NCBI GenBank assembly: GCA_905250115.1
Contig: CAJNOI010000093.1
Location: 303,089-367,088, forward strand
Direction: 5' to 3'
Origin: Adineta steineri
Taxonomy: Eukaryota; Rotifera; Eurotatoria; Adinetida; Adinetidae
DNA: 64,000 nucleotides
The notes under the pieces are model-generated. The model worked only from the letters and a program-made list of their open reading frames with translations. It made no database searches and was not told the origin of the DNA. Shown in pieces: positions 1 through 12,267 of this stretch; within the stretch, counting starts at the first letter, position 1; every line of letters begins with the position of its first letter. The position numbers were made by a program, and so were the translations under genes.

Positions 1-332
1 AAAGTCTATTTCTTATTTTGATCTATATGATGATAATATTTCGTTGAGAATAGTCAGTACAGTTAGTCGTTTTTCGACAGATGTCGCTTTTCTAAAAAAT
101 CAAAAAATAAAATAAATTTCGTAAAATAAAAATGTGTATAATAAAAATGAAAAGTTAAAAATGTGAATAAAAGTAGTTTTACTAAATATTAAAATAATAA
201 TATAAGAGAAGAGGCTAGATAAAAGTTCAAATGGTATTTGTTTACTGTTGTTGTTTTGTTGATATAAGGTGATTATCTATTGTTTGATTCATTTTTTTTG
301 TAAAAAAAATCTTTATCTTATTGTTAATAATA
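1..332. other. Upstream region of the TRIM-NHL gene
   Basis: AT-rich and non-coding, with poly-A and poly-T runs. I see no open frame or RNA gene. It presumably holds the promoter and 5' leader of the gene that starts at 333, but no distinct promoter element can be singled out. Confidence 0.5.
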
Positions 333-3300
333 ATGGAAGATACGAAAATGTCGAATAACAATGAAAATGGACTAACTAATGATTCTGATGATGAAAATTC
401 AATAAAATCAAATGAAGATCAATTATTTAATTTAGAAGATGATGAAACAAAACATGAATTAAATGAAGATAATCATTTAAAATGTTCTCTATGTAAACAA
501 TTATATAATCAACCAAAATTTTTATCATGTACACATACATTTTGTCTTCAATGTTGCGAGAAATTAATTCAAAATAAAGAACAAATTCAATGTCCAACAT
601 GTCAACAAATAACGGAAGTTAGTTTTCATTGATTTATTTCCTTTTTATTAATAAGAATAATTCGTTTTGTTAATTTAGATTACAAGTGCAAATCATTTAG
701 TTGATAATTATATGTTAATACATGAAATAGAAGAATTTGCTTTAAAAAATGGTACAATTGAATGTCGTGCATGTACATCAAATGATATTGGTGTAGCACA
801 TTGTTCAACATGTTCATCTTATTTATGTTCGAAATGTTGTCAAGCTCATCAATATATGAAATGTTTTGAACAACATCATGTTAGACGTTTATCACAAATA
901 TCGAATGATGAACAAAATTCTACACGAAAATGTTTAATTCATTCGAAAAATGAAATAAAATTTTTTTGTACAACTTGTTCAATGCCTTTATGTGATCAAT
1001 GTTTAACATTACATCAACCACCACAACATGATGTTCATAAAAATCAATTTGAACAAATACGTTCAGATTTTAATGAAAAATTAGAACAAATTGATCAATT
1101 ACGTTCAAATGCATTAGCTAATTTAGATCATCAATTAACATCTCTTCAACATGATTATGATAAAACTAAAACACAAATTGATTTAGCACATCAACAATAT
1201 CAACAAGCTTTAAATCAAGTTTATGTGAGTATATTTAACACAGATGATGACAATTATTTATTTTCTCGTGATTATTTCTATGATCTTGATCGATAGGACT
1301 GATGTGTTTTTTTATACTCATAGAATTTGTTTGTTTTTAGAATGAATGTTTATCAACATTAAGTAATTTACAACGTGATGAAGAAATGCGTTTAATTGAT
1401 AAATTAGAAACAGTTCAAAAAGGTTCTCAATCATTTGATGATAGTCGATCAATATTTAATCGTTGTTTATCCAAATGTTCCTTAAATGAATTAGTGCAAT
1501 TAAAAAATAAATTATTTGATGAAAAATTAAATACATATCAACAATTATTTCAAGTTGAAACAACAAATTCAAAATTAAATGATGAACAAAAACATGATTT
1601 AGTACAATTTATCAGTACACCTATTCAAGATTTTCAACAAATTATTAAACATAATTTTGGTCATTTAATTAAACCACAATCAAAAGCAACAATTTCATCA
1701 CCAACTAATACGAATTATCAGGTATTTATATCTACGAAATATTTTCTATAAAAACCTTGAGAAATCGATTTTGTTTGAGGGTTTTTTTTCATTATATCAA
1801 GGTCACAGGTTAATGGGTACAAATAAAATAAAATAATATGTGTTCTTTTTTTTTTTTTTCTTCTTCGTCTCTAGAGAGGATCATTATTATCATCAACAAA
1901 TGGTGATTCAGCTTCATCATCATCAGGTGTTGGTAGTATGGGTGTTGGTCAAGTATCATCACGTGGAACAATATTATCTAATGGTGTATCACCATCAGGT
2001 GTTAATCGTGAAGATTATTTTGGTAATAATTCAACAAATGAAGCTGAACCAGTTGTTGAAAATCTTCGTGCACTTGAATCAATATTTGCTGATTCAATAG
2101 CAACAATTCATCCGAATGTTCAAAGTAATTTAGAACAAATTCTTCAAATGAATCAACATCAACAAATACAACAACATGATAATCGTTCGTTATTTCTTTC
2201 TTTCTTTCTTTCAACAAATAAAATTTATTCTTTTTGACTTTAGAATTTACAATGTTAACACGTCAAACATCAGCACCACCATTAGGACAACGATCACCAC
2301 CAAATAGTAAGTTCTCTAATTGTTTAATAAAAATTTTGTTATTAATAACAAATAAATGTTTAGTTCAATATCCTCCTCCATCATTATTGGCAACATATTC
2401 AAGTACAAATAGTGGTGGATCAAGTAATGGAAATAATAGTCGTTCAACAACCCCATTTAGTGGTGTTGTACCAAATACAGCAATTGATGTTAATTTAAAT
2501 ATTCTTTCTCAAACATCAATGATTCGTCGTAGTGGACAAGCAATGCAAGTTCGAGCTAAATTTGGTTCATTAGGACCACAAAAAATGCAATTTAATGCTC
2601 CACATGGATTCTGTCTTGGTATTGATGAAGAAATCATTGTTGCTGATACAAATAATCATCGAATACAAATATTTGATAAAACTGGTGAATATAAATATCA
2701 ATTTGGTATGCCGGGAAAAGAAGAAGGACAATTATGGTATCCAAGAAAAGTGGCTGTTATTAGACAATCAGGAAAATTTGTTATTTGCGATAGAGGAAAT
2801 GAAAGAAGTAGAATGCAGATATTTACAAGAAATGGACATTTTGTTAAAAAAATTTCAATTCGTTATATTGATATTGTTGCTGGATTAGCTATTACACAAC
2901 AAGGTTTTTATATTCATTAATATATGTATATAGATTATTTATTTATTTATTCTTTTTAAAGGAAATATTGTTGCTGTTGATTCAGTATCACCAACTGTTT
3001 TTTGTATAAGTGAAGCTGGAGATTTAATTAAATGGTTTGATTGTTCAGATTATATGAGAGAACCGTCGGATATTGCAATTTTTAATAATGAATATTTTGT
3101 TTGTGATTTTAAGGTAAAATATTCTTAGATTAAATTTATTTTATTAAAGACAAAAATTTCATTTAATGAAAATGTCATAGTTGATTATTCATTGAAGTGT
3201 ATCGATTAAAACCGTTCTATTTTCTGTCTATGACATTCAATTGAGTTACACTTTGCAACTGTCTGACTAAATCGTAATTCTAAACCTAGACATATTTTCC

Positions 3301-3994
3301 ATTAGAATCAAGGTTATCTCACAAATATCTAGAGTAGATTTATTATTGATAACAACAAAAAAAGAAATTCCCGTAATTTAATACGACTATTAGAAATCTC
3401 AAAAGATATATCGGATGATAAAATAGTTTTAAAAAAACGTTCGTCTGGCCTTGATGTAGTCTATTTGATAAAAAGCAAGAAAATTTACTTAAAAAATGAT
3501 AATAAATCTAGAGTTATCGAACAAGTAAATAAAAATGAAAGATGTTCTTATCTTAACATTAGCAAGTCGATAAAATAGTTATTTAAATTATATCTGAAAT
3601 TACAGATGTGTTAATTTATTTCAGGGGCATTGTGTTGCTGTATTTGATGAAGATGGAACATTTTTACGACGTATTGGTTCTGAAAGTATCACTAATTTTC
3701 CAAATGGCATTGATATAAGTGATGCCGGTAAGACAAAGTTTTTTAAAAGAAAAAATTTTATTTTTGTCTAAATAAAAATGTAAAATAGGTGATGTAATCA
3801 TTGGTGATTCACATGGAAATCGTTTTCATATAGCTGTATTTACACGTACAGGTGATTTTTTACAAGAATTTGATTGTCCATATGTGAAAGTGTCACGTTG
3901 TTGTGGATTAAAAATAACATCAGATGGTTTTATTGTAACATTGGCCAAAAATAATCACCATGTACTTGTTTTGAATACACTTTATTTAACATAA
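333..3994 (+). CDS. TRIM-NHL protein (RING, two B-boxes, coiled coil, NHL repeats)
   Basis: Nine exons splice in frame to about 861 residues: 333-617, 679-1224, 1341-1721, 1875-2184, 2244-2306, 2364-2903, 2962-3113, 3625-3727 and 3789-3994. The order is an acidic N-terminus, a C3HC4 RING (starts CSLCKQLY, ends CPTCQ), two Cys/His-rich B-boxes, a Gln-rich coiled coil, a Ser/Gly-rich linker and a C-terminal NHL propeller ([20 protein letters not shown], then four more blades). There is no filamin domain. That layout matches the Mei-P26/Brat/NCL-1/TRIM-NHL group: cytoplasmic RNA-binding regulators of translation and cell fate, with the RING giving likely E3 ubiquitin ligase activity. The first ATG is at 333, since the codon at 321 is TTG. 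The intron 3114-3624 (511 nt) is much longer than the others. Family assignment is firm; the orthologue within the family is not resolved. Confidence 0.9.
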
Positions 3995-6014
3995 TTTATC
4001 AGTCGTTTTCTTCTTTTTCTTCTTTTTCTTTCGTCTTATTGAAAGTGAACAGTCGTGTTGAGGAATGAGCTGCAGAGGCTGGTCGCTGTGATATTGATAT
4101 AAAAAAAATCTAACTATTAATCTATCTATGCGTTTGTTTGTTTTTGATGTTCTTTTTTTTCTTCTTTGAGAATCAGGTAGTCAAAGATCATAATTGATTT
4201 GAAGAAAAACTAGTGCGACCACTCCTTTTTTTTTTGTTTTTCTTTTTCGTTTTTTTTTATTTTGTAGGTATGTTCTTTTTTTTTGTTTGTGTGTTAATCC
4301 CGGTTAAGGAATCTCGCTCAATCCTTACCCATTTATTCTATATTTTCTATTTTTTTTTTTGTTTTTTTTTCTAAACGCATTTTTTTTGTTTCGCATCATG
4401 ATTGCCAGATATTAAATTGATTTTCTCTTATATATTGAAGACCATATGTGCTAGCCTCTTCCAACACCTTTTTTTTTTGGTTGTTTTTTTTTTCGTTTCG
4501 AGTTTTGTGATATGAGAGTGGTCAGCTCGTTTTTTTTTCGATATTCTCTTTATCTTATTTCCCTGCTCTGTTTTTTTTTCTTTGTGCTCGTTTTTTTTTC
4601 TTATGCTCTTGCTCTTGCTTGCGCTATTCATTTAAAATACATATTAACACTTTACTCAAGGTGACAATGGAATTAAATCTATACTTTAAATAAAACTCTC
4701 CAAAAAATTATTAATTCTTTCTTTCAATTCACAACAATTTACATTCTTATTCAAACTATTCTCGAAAAAAGAAAATGTTTATTTTATATGAAAGAAACAT
4801 GTAGAAAATTTCTTCAAATTGTACACTTATTTTTTGATAAAGATTGATATACAAGACAGCGATCTTTCCCACATTTCGTATATATATATACAAAGAGTTA
4901 TCTTATTTGTAATATAGAATAAATCTCTCTAATGATATCAATTAGATGTACATTAATGCTTTATATTTATCAACAAATCAACGATAAAATTATAGATAAT
5001 TGACTTGTACAATGTCAGGGTTAAAAATAAGAATTATTCAACATCGAAGACATATTTAAGTCATAGTACAATACTTCAAATAGTTATTTTTCAATATTCT
5101 CATACAATCGATTATTATAAATCATTATTAGAAACTGATGCAGGAGATAAACATCAGATTCTATTTCTTTAAAAGAATTATTTGAAGACTTTAGAAAATT
5201 TGTTAAGTTTTGAAATTTGTATTTAAATTGCAAAAGAATTTGCACAATAATGACTTTCATGAAATTTTATAGATTGTGAAAGAAAAAGAAAACTATTTTT
5301 CGATGTATAAATTTGAAAAGTTTATCTATGTAAACGATTGATATTCATTGATAAATATTCTAATGTATTAGTCGGAGATCTCGAATTTCCATTTAATGTA
5401 ATTCTTCTTTTGTTTTGTTAAGAGTATAAGAAATAGAAATTCGATCTTGTTGAAGTGAAAGAAATAGTTGTTTATTCATCAAGTTTTCTTCGAATTGCAT
5501 CAAATTACAAATAAATTCAAGTTTTATCATCACTATTAGTATGTATCAGATCAAATCTTTTTTTTTTGATTTAGTTAGCTTTAAATAAATATGTTATTTA
5601 TTCAATAAGAGGATCATTCGATCACAGAATCAACTTTCTTCAGACCACTTTATTTTATTCAGAATGAGCAATATATTGCATGCCAAAGACAAATATATCG
5701 AAAAGATCTTTGTAACATGTTTTCAACACTAAAAAGGTAACATATTTTCCTAGGGGCGTACCCAGGTGACAAAAGCAGTGAGATAGGTGGTTGTCGACAT
5801 TGATGAGGAACAGATTGCTACTCACCCTCAAACATGAGAAAAAAACAGAGTAAAAAGTTATTTATAAATGAATTATTGGAAATAGATGATTAGAAAGAAT
5901 TTCAAACATTGACATACAATACAATAAACTTTAAGAATAAATAAGAGAAAATGTTAAATTTTATCGTAATCTATACTTTACAATTAGTTAGTTATCTCAT
6001 ATGATATAATACAA
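3995..6014. other. Non-coding region with pyrimidine-rich tracts
   Basis: From about 4000 to 4640 the + strand is dominated by T and TTTC runs, probably the 3' UTR of the TRIM-NHL gene plus low-complexity sequence. The remainder is AT-rich with no convincing open frame. A possible solitary transposon terminus lies at 5751-5770. Confidence 0.55.
5751..5770. repeat. Possible solitary hAT-like terminal inverted repeat
   Basis: The bases taggggcgtacccaggtgac resemble the CAGGGGCGT.GCCAGG terminus common to many hAT-type DNA transposons and their MITEs. It is far richer in GC than its surroundings. I found no partner in inverted orientation nearby, so it would be a decayed end at most. This could be chance. 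Confidence 0.2.
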
Positions 6015-6518
6015 TTAAAAATTAAATCCTAATAATCGTACTTCAGAATATTGAACAGAATTTGCGAGAGCACGTTTACGAGTAACAAGATATCGATAGC
6101 TCATATATTGTTTTGAATTACAAAAGAATTGTGTTTGACCACATGTGAGTCTTCCTGGATCATTAGTGAGTCCACTATTTCCATTATAGATTAAATTCCA
6201 GTTAATACCATAAGTAAGATCTGTATTATTAAAATTACTTCCTTCTAATGTCACTATAATTGGATCACGTGCTGATATATCATCAGCTGTACAGATTTGT
6301 AGACCTATGGCTAATGATACACCTCGTTTAAGTGTCACATAAAAACCAGTATTCAAACCACAAATATCAAAAGTGTTTAGGTATAAATATGATCCAAAAT
6401 TTAAATATTTTGTAGTTATATTATTATCAGATGCTTTATCTAGCGATTGAGTTGATGGATAATTTCCATAACCATTACCAGATATTGACAAGGGGAAAAT
6501 AACAGAGACTTCATGCAT
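6015..6518 (-). CDS. Galactose-binding/discoidin-like domain protein, probably a fragment
   Basis: An open frame of 167 residues. It has the look of a beta-sandwich carbohydrate-binding (F5/8 C or discoidin-like) domain: GNYPSTQSLD.A near the start, TTKYLNFG, DTGFY-like NTGFYVTLKRGVS, LQICTAD..ARDP and a late RYLV..KR..NSVQYSEVRLLGF. Cys pairs (ICG, ICTAD, LTCG, FFCN) fit an extracellular domain. No signal peptide is present in the 167 residues. The only ATG falls inside a 22-bp perfect palindrome, so the true 5' end (a secretory exon) is either missing or spliced from upstream sequence I could not identify. It may be a truncated gene copy. Ligand unknown. Confidence 0.55.
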   Translation of the reverse strand: MHEVSVIFPLSISGNGYGNYPSTQSLDKASDNNITTKYLNFGSYLYLNTFDICGLNTGFYVTLKRGVSLAIGLQICTADDISARDPIIVTLEGSNFNNTDLTYGINWNLIYNGNSGLTNDPGRLTCGQTQFFCNSKQYMSYRYLVTRKRALANSVQYSEVRLLGFNF

Positions 6519-6526
6519 GAAGTCTC
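6505..6526. repeat. 22-bp perfect palindrome
   Basis: The sequence gagacttcatgcatgaagtctc is its own reverse complement. A partial third copy of catgaagtct follows immediately. It overlaps the 5' end of the discoidin-like frame on the minus strand. It could be a cruciform or binding site, or a rearrangement junction. Confidence 0.6.
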
Positions 6527-7472
6527 ATGAAGTCTTGTGAATTCTTGTAGTCCGCTGTTTCCCCCTAGCTTAAACCCAGAAAAAGATGATGTGATTGATT
6601 CTACATGTCTGGATTCATTTAATTATTTTAAATATATACTCAGTGACACTGGATATTAATAATGATTGTTGTTTGTTTAAAAAAACTAATTAAACTACTC
6701 TTTTTATATAAGAAAAAACCCTGATGCTGATTGTATAAGATATGGTAATAGTTTTTAAATTTGAATGATTTTCAAAAGAAGTTATTATGTTTTAATAGAA
6801 AATTTTCATATAGGATTTTTTATTTAATAATATCACTTAAAAGATTCAATTAATAAATACTTTTTTCTTAATAAATTCTTGAGTAAACTCTATGATTGTT
6901 GTTGAAAAAACACAAAACATATATAATTTACTGTGTGTTCTGTCTGGAGTGGAACTTTTAATTTTAATTTCCCTTCATATGTATGTTATTCAAAATGATA
7001 TTTTATTTTATACATCAAAGCTAAAAACTATAGATATAATATCTAGAAAAAAACTATTTAATAAAAAAATATATTCGAATCAGATTTTTACTATATCGTT
7101 GAAATAAACGTTCACGATGAGAATTTTTGCATTGTTTCCCATCATGTTGTTGACGAATTTGATCACAATAATGAAATATTATTTTATATTCAATAAATAA
7201 AGGTTCAACATATCTAGATTTAATCTTGCTTTTTCTTTCTCATTCTATTCATATGTTTTATAAACGTATTTCGAAATAGAATTGAAAATAAGATTTTGAA
7301 TATTTCGATGAAGAAGTTCAATGTTTAATTTATTTTCTTAAAATGACTACACTAGTATATTGATTTGAACAATAAAATAACTCGAATAAAGAAAATATAT
7401 GATTAGTAAAAGAGAAGATATTTATTAAAATATACATTTTCGACAAATAAAAGATTAAAAAAAGTTTTTTTC
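6527..7472. other. Intergenic region
   Basis: AT-rich sequence between two minus-strand genes. A 71-codon + frame at 6892-7107 has no recognisable features and I do not accept it. The sequence just left of the KUP stop codon is probably its 3' UTR. Confidence 0.5.
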
Positions 7473-9833
7473 TTATAATTTGGCTAATATTCCAATATTA
7501 ATTGTATTTTCCGGATTTAATTTAACATTTACAGCTGCTCCAGGATAAATACTTTTTAATATTGAATAAAGATATAAAGGCCAACGTCTAATCCAACTTC
7601 TCCATCCTTTTGTTGATACTTTAATAGTTGCATTTGGAATGAATAATGTTAATTTTAATTCATCATCTGGTATAGGTACACGACATTGATTATGAGCAAG
7701 TAATAAAATATCAAATGGTTTTATTCGATTTTCTGAATACCCATACAATGCCGTAATATGATATATACTATCTCCATATTGTTTAACAGTAAGACGTTTA
7801 TTATCGTTAACAGTTGATGTTTTTGTATGTACAATATGAAGAAATATAATAACTTGTGGTACAGAAGATGTACGTGTTAAATAATTTTCAAATACATGTG
7901 GTGTATGTTTTGTTGAACTTGATAAAAAACAACCAACAAATGGTGTAACAACAGCTGGTATTGTATTATCTTCATATCCATTATTACTATCATGAAGATA
8001 AGATGAAATAATTGATACTGATCGAACTGGAATATTTTCTACTAAACGTACACGACTGTGAACTTTAGGTAGAGTTTTTTTATTCTTAACTTGAAATTCA
8101 TCATCAGAATTTGAATCGGAATCATCATGAAAATCAATTGGATTAGCTGTTGATATCATCGGGAGATCAGGAAGAGAATAACGAGAATTTTCTCGTGTAT
8201 TACCAGATGTTAATCCAAGTCTTATTGCTAAAGTATGAAGACTAGTTGTTTGTGTATGAACTTTTTGAAAACGATGTAAATTCATTTGACCAAAATACCA
8301 ACAAAATCCAAATGTAAAAAAGACAACTGAAATAACAATAGCAACCCATCCACCTGAAGGAATTTTTGTTGCATTTGATGCCCATGTATACATATCAATA
8401 ATAAGAAATAAACCAAATGGTAAAATAAAATACCACGGTTTTTTCCATGTAAAATGCATAACACACATATATAATACAGTTGTTATTAACATAACACTAC
8501 AAACAGTTACACCATATGCATTTGTTATTTTTGAACTTTTACCAAATCCAACCATAATTATAATTGTAAGACACATTAAAACATAATTTATAGCTGGAAT
8601 ATATATTTGACCAATAATTGTTTTTGATGTATGATAGATTTTAAATGGTACTGAACATTCCATACCAATTGCTTGACTAATCAATGAAAAACTACCAGTT
8701 ATGATTGCTTGTGAAGCAATTATTGTTGCAGCTGTTGCTAAAACAATCATTGGCCAATGAGACCATTTTGGTATTGAATGATAAAATGGATTATCTATTA
8801 ATGTTGGATTAGCTATTAATAATGCACCTTGACCTAAATAATTAAATAAAACAGCAGGAAATACAATAAATAACCAAGCTGAACGAACTGGCCATCGACC
8901 AAAATGACCTAAATCAGCATATAATGCTTCAAGTCCAGTTGCAGATAAAAATACACCACCAATTTGATAAAAACCTCGTGTTTTTTCTTTTAAAAGATAA
9001 TGAAATGCTTCCCATGGATTAAATGCTCTCAGAATAGCAGGTCTCATTGTTACTCGCCAAACCCCAACAGTAAATATTGTTATAAACCATAAAAACATAA
9101 TAGGACCAAAAGCAATACCAATTTTAGATGTTCCCCATCGTTGTACAAGAAAAAGTATAACAATAATAATGACACCAATAGGTACAGTCCATGAAGTTAA
9201 ACTTGGAACATCAATAGTTAATCCTTCAATTGCTGATAAAACTGATACAGCTGGTGTTAATGCTCCATCACCAAGTAACATTGATGCTGCTATTAATGAA
9301 ACAATTATTATTCCTCGTTTGACTTTTCGACTTAATTTTATTTTCTCATCTGTTAATAAACCACATAATGCAAATGTTCCTCCTTCTCCATGATTATCAG
9401 CCATTAGAATAAAAATAGCATATTTTATACTAACAACAACAATTAAATTCCAAACAATTAAACTAATTGCACCAATACATTGAGCTTCTGTTGGTTGATA
9501 ATCAAATATTGTATTAACAACATATAAGGGCGATGTACCAATATCACCAAAAATAATTCCGACTGAACGAATAGTAAGACTAAGAAATAATGATAAATTT
9601 ACACATGGTGTTATATCAGTAACTAGTGCATGTTCATCGTCACTTGATGTTGTTGAATCCGATGAAATTCGTTTTTCATTTCCTAGTTTTTTAATCGTTG
9701 ATGTACGATGTTCTATCTTCTCCTTTGAATTATTGTCGCCATCAGTTTTGTCAACATCAATGGCTAGAAAGATTGAAATAGAAATAGTTTTATTCTGATC
9801 AAAGATGACAAAATTAGTCTTACCTGTTTCCAT
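7473..9833 (-). CDS. KUP/HAK/KT-family potassium uptake transporter
   Basis: Two exons: 9833-9824 (only META's first ten bases) and 9763-7473. The 60-nt intron between them is in frame, so it can be misread as coding. The spliced product is about 766 residues. The K_trans core is unmistakable: SVGIIFGDIGTSPLY (about residues 70-84), ADNHGEGGTFAL, GDGALTPAVSVLSAIEGL, and FLSATGLEALYADLGHFGR, followed by further TM helices to about residue 550 and then the usual hydrophilic C-terminal domain. Family members are roughly 12-TM, proton-coupled K+ importers in the plasma membrane of fungi, plants and bacteria. Length is like fungal and plant members rather than bacterial ones (about 620). The family is not part of the usual animal gene set, so horizontal acquisition is inferred. 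The frame is intact, with eukaryotic splicing, which argues against contamination. Confidence 0.93.
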   Translation of the reverse strand: METGKTNFVIFDQNKTISISIFLAIDVDKTDGDNNSKEKIEHRTSTIKKLGNEKRISSDSTTSSDDEHALVTDITPCVNLSLFLSLTIRSVGIIFGDIGTSPLYVVNTIFDYQPTEAQCIGAISLIVWNLIVVVSIKYAIFILMADNHGEGGTFALCGLLTDEKIKLSRKVKRGIIIVSLIAASMLLGDGALTPAVSVLSAIEGLTIDVPSLTSWTVPIGVIIIVILFLVQRWGTSKIGIAFGPIMFLWFITIFTVGVWRVTMRPAILRAFNPWEAFHYLLKEKTRGFYQIGGVFLSATGLEALYADLGHFGRWPVRSAWLFIVFPAVLFNYLGQGALLIANPTLIDNPFYHSIPKWSHWPMIVLATAATIIASQAIITGSFSLISQAIGMECSVPFKIYHTSKTIIGQIYIPAINYVLMCLTIIIMVGFGKSSKITNAYGVTVCSVMLITTVLYMCVMHFTWKKPWYFILPFGLFLIIDMYTWASNATKIPSGGWVAIVISVVFFTFGFCWYFGQMNLHRFQKVHTQTTSLHTLAIRLGLTSGNTRENSRYSLPDLPMISTANPIDFHDDSDSNSDDEFQVKNKKTLPKVHSRVRLVENIPVRSVSIISSYLHDSNNGYEDNTIPAVVTPFVGCFLSSSTKHTPHVFENYLTRTSSVPQVIIFLHIVHTKTSTVNDNKRLTVKQYGDSIYHITALYGYSENRIKPFDILLLAHNQCRVPIPDDELKLTLFIPNATIKVSTKGWRSWIRRWPLYLYSILKSIYPGAAVNVKLNPENTINIGILAKL

Positions 9834-10796
9834 AATATTTTTTTATCTTTAATTATAAAAGATTTCTTTTAGTATTTCGTTTGTCCTTTTATCCAACGTT
9901 GATCTATAAGGTATATTTAAGTATAAATGTTAAATATATGCGCAGTAGTCATTGATGTTTCGCATCGATGCACCACATTTTGTTTCTTGCTTTATAAACC
10001 GGTTTATTCATGTTGTCATTAAACGAAAATTTATCTTTTTATTTTGGGCGTTACCGTATCATACATATGAAGATAGGATCAGGTCCAAGGTTTTTTTCAT
10101 TCAATGTACAAAGTTTTATAATTTTTATTCAAATTTAATGGTTTGTCTCTTACGCCCTTATTTTTTTTTTATTTCCATATCTAATATTTATGGAAGTTAG
10201 GTAAATACGGTAATTTAGCGTCGTAAAATGTTTACATTTATCTTAAGTTTTATGCGCAATATCTATTTTTTGTATTAAATACATCTGGGGAAATAACATG
10301 TTTATTGAAAAGTTAATTATGTATCTTTCTTTAGAAAATACGAATAATCGTATTAATACGTGATAAATATAAATTTTAGATCGAAATAGTATTATTAATG
10401 ATAATAAATAAAGTATTTATCATACTTTTAATCGTTTGCAAGTTTATCAAAACCTTTAGAATCAATTAAACGAAAATATGATATAAAAAAAGATTTTTTT
10501 GTTTTGAAAAATAAGAAATACTGTATAATTACTAATATAATACGAGGGAGATGAGTCCTTGAAAGAAAGAATAAAGGTATTATATTTACTCTATAATTAA
10601 ACATATTAGATAATCATTGAGAGAATAATTTCAATTATGATTTATTTCGAAGCAATAAAAAATGTTTGTTTAGATATTATGTGTGAGATAATTGCTATAT
10701 GTTTAGTTATTTTCTTGACTGTCAATAATATTCTCAATGTTAATAAATGATGAATCATTATTGTTTCTTTTTACGAACATAAAATAAAATAATTTC
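9834..10796. other. Intergenic region
   Basis: Non-coding and AT-rich. The first part is the likely promoter of the KUP gene on the minus strand. An 82-codon + frame at 9952-10200 shows no domain or codon signature and is not accepted. Confidence 0.5.
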
Positions 10797-11204
10797 TTAT
10801 CTAGATTTTAAATGATTTGAACAATTTTCATTGATATTATTGATTAAATATCCAATTTGTTTGATATTTGTTTCAATATTTTCAATAATTGGAGGAATAT
10901 TTGGTATTAATTCTTGTTTTTCTTCAATTGTTTTTTCTGATAATAATAAAGTATTTAGATTGTGAATAAAAACTTGACATAAAATAGAAATTTGATGAGA
11001 AATTGTTGATTGATTTAAATTTTTTGGTAAAGATTGAATAGAATTTTTCAATAAAATATTTTCATATTGATATTGATTTAGTTTTTGTTGAAGATGAAAA
11101 TATTCTTTTTCATAATCACTTTTCAAAGATTTTAATTGGTGAGATAAACTATATGTTTCATTTTTCCATCGATTAATAATCAATAAAAGATGATCTTTAC
11201 TCAT
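10797..11204 (-). CDS. Small coiled-coil protein of unknown function
   Basis: From the ATG at 11204 the frame gives 135 residues (MSKDHLLLIINRW...). Heptad-like spacing of Leu and charged residues runs from about residue 10 to 60 (LSHQLKSLKSDYEKEYFHLQ), followed by a second amphipathic helix near the C-terminus. The open frame extends upstream to 11369, but that part is Cys/Phe-rich and unlike the rest. I therefore prefer the internal start, which follows an AT-rich leader. No family is recognised. It could be a small cytoskeletal or centrosomal-type protein, or a chance frame. Confidence 0.45.
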   Translation of the reverse strand: MSKDHLLLIINRWKNETYSLSHQLKSLKSDYEKEYFHLQQKLNQYQYENILLKNSIQSLPKNLNQSTISHQISILCQVFIHNLNTLLLSEKTIEEKQELIPNIPPIIENIETNIKQIGYLINNINENCSNHLKSR

Positions 11205-12267
11205 ATTTACTTTCAAGAAGTTAATTCTACGCGCTTTATCTACTAATATCAACATTCTAATTGATTTTTTACAAAAATATTTATCTACGATAATATCACT
11301 AATACAAGAACAAAATAATGTCGAAAACAATGTGAACTGTGAAAGACTTTTCTCTGTTACGTAAATCAATTAGAATAATTTAATCATTGACTGTAACAAT
11401 TCGTTGCGCCTACTCTTAAAAGACATCACCTTGATGTCCTTTTTCAGTACTTTTCTTCTTGTTTTGTATCCCGAAATCATTTTATTAGTTTGTCCCTTTA
11501 TCGTACATATATTTCATCATCATGGCGCGATCAAACCTTTATTCGCCTTCGAACATGCTCTTTTCTGCTAATCTGTAAACTTTCACTCTACACAATATAT
11601 AAACAACAAGAAAAATACAGTTTAGGTACAATTTTTGATATTTGAAATAAATATACAGAGCCACATACTCAAACGACAATTTTAGTTAATTTGACATATA
11701 ATATGAACAACTTGTAAGATTGATCTTTATGTTAATGTAATCATATAGTATAATAATAAAACACAATTTATCAGTGAATAAAGTATTTAGACTTGATTGA
11801 TCAATCGAATAGATATTGTCAGAATGTAATGATCTAATCATATATGTATGGAGGATGAGGAGTATGATTATAATATGTTAATAGTCTGAATGATATAGGA
11901 TTATTCTTGATTCTATAATATCAAATGTATTTCATTAGATCTTTTGCTAAATAAATATTCTATTTAAGAAATAATGATTATTATTAATTTTTAGAACGCT
12001 ATAACAGATATCAGTGTAGACAGTATTAATGTTTTGTTTCAAAGTTTGACATGTATTATGGATAAAAGATTTCTAGTTATATAACAGTGGAAAATATTTA
12101 TTCGTCCTAAGAATACCAATCGAATTACTATAGAAAGAAAAAGAAAAAAATAACGTTTGTTCTCTATACTTATCTTGGCGATGACAAAGAAACGAACGAA
12201 AAAAAAAGGCATGTTATATTATTGAAGTGCTGTATTTTTGCACACGTTTTCGAAATCTAGAACAAAT
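11205..12267. other. Intergenic region (divergent promoters)
   Basis: AT-rich, non-coding. It separates a minus-strand frame from the P450 gene on the plus strand and so probably carries both promoters. I see no RNA gene or repeat here. Confidence 0.45.

Noticed and set aside
2002-2217. Minus frame inside the TRIM-NHL gene
   Set aside because: Antisense shadow of an exon that splices well into the plus-strand gene.
4428-4631. Lys-rich 67-codon minus frame
   Set aside because: It is the complement of T-rich low-complexity sequence; composition alone explains it.
9169-9393. Plus frame inside the KUP gene
   Set aside because: Antisense shadow of the K_trans domain.
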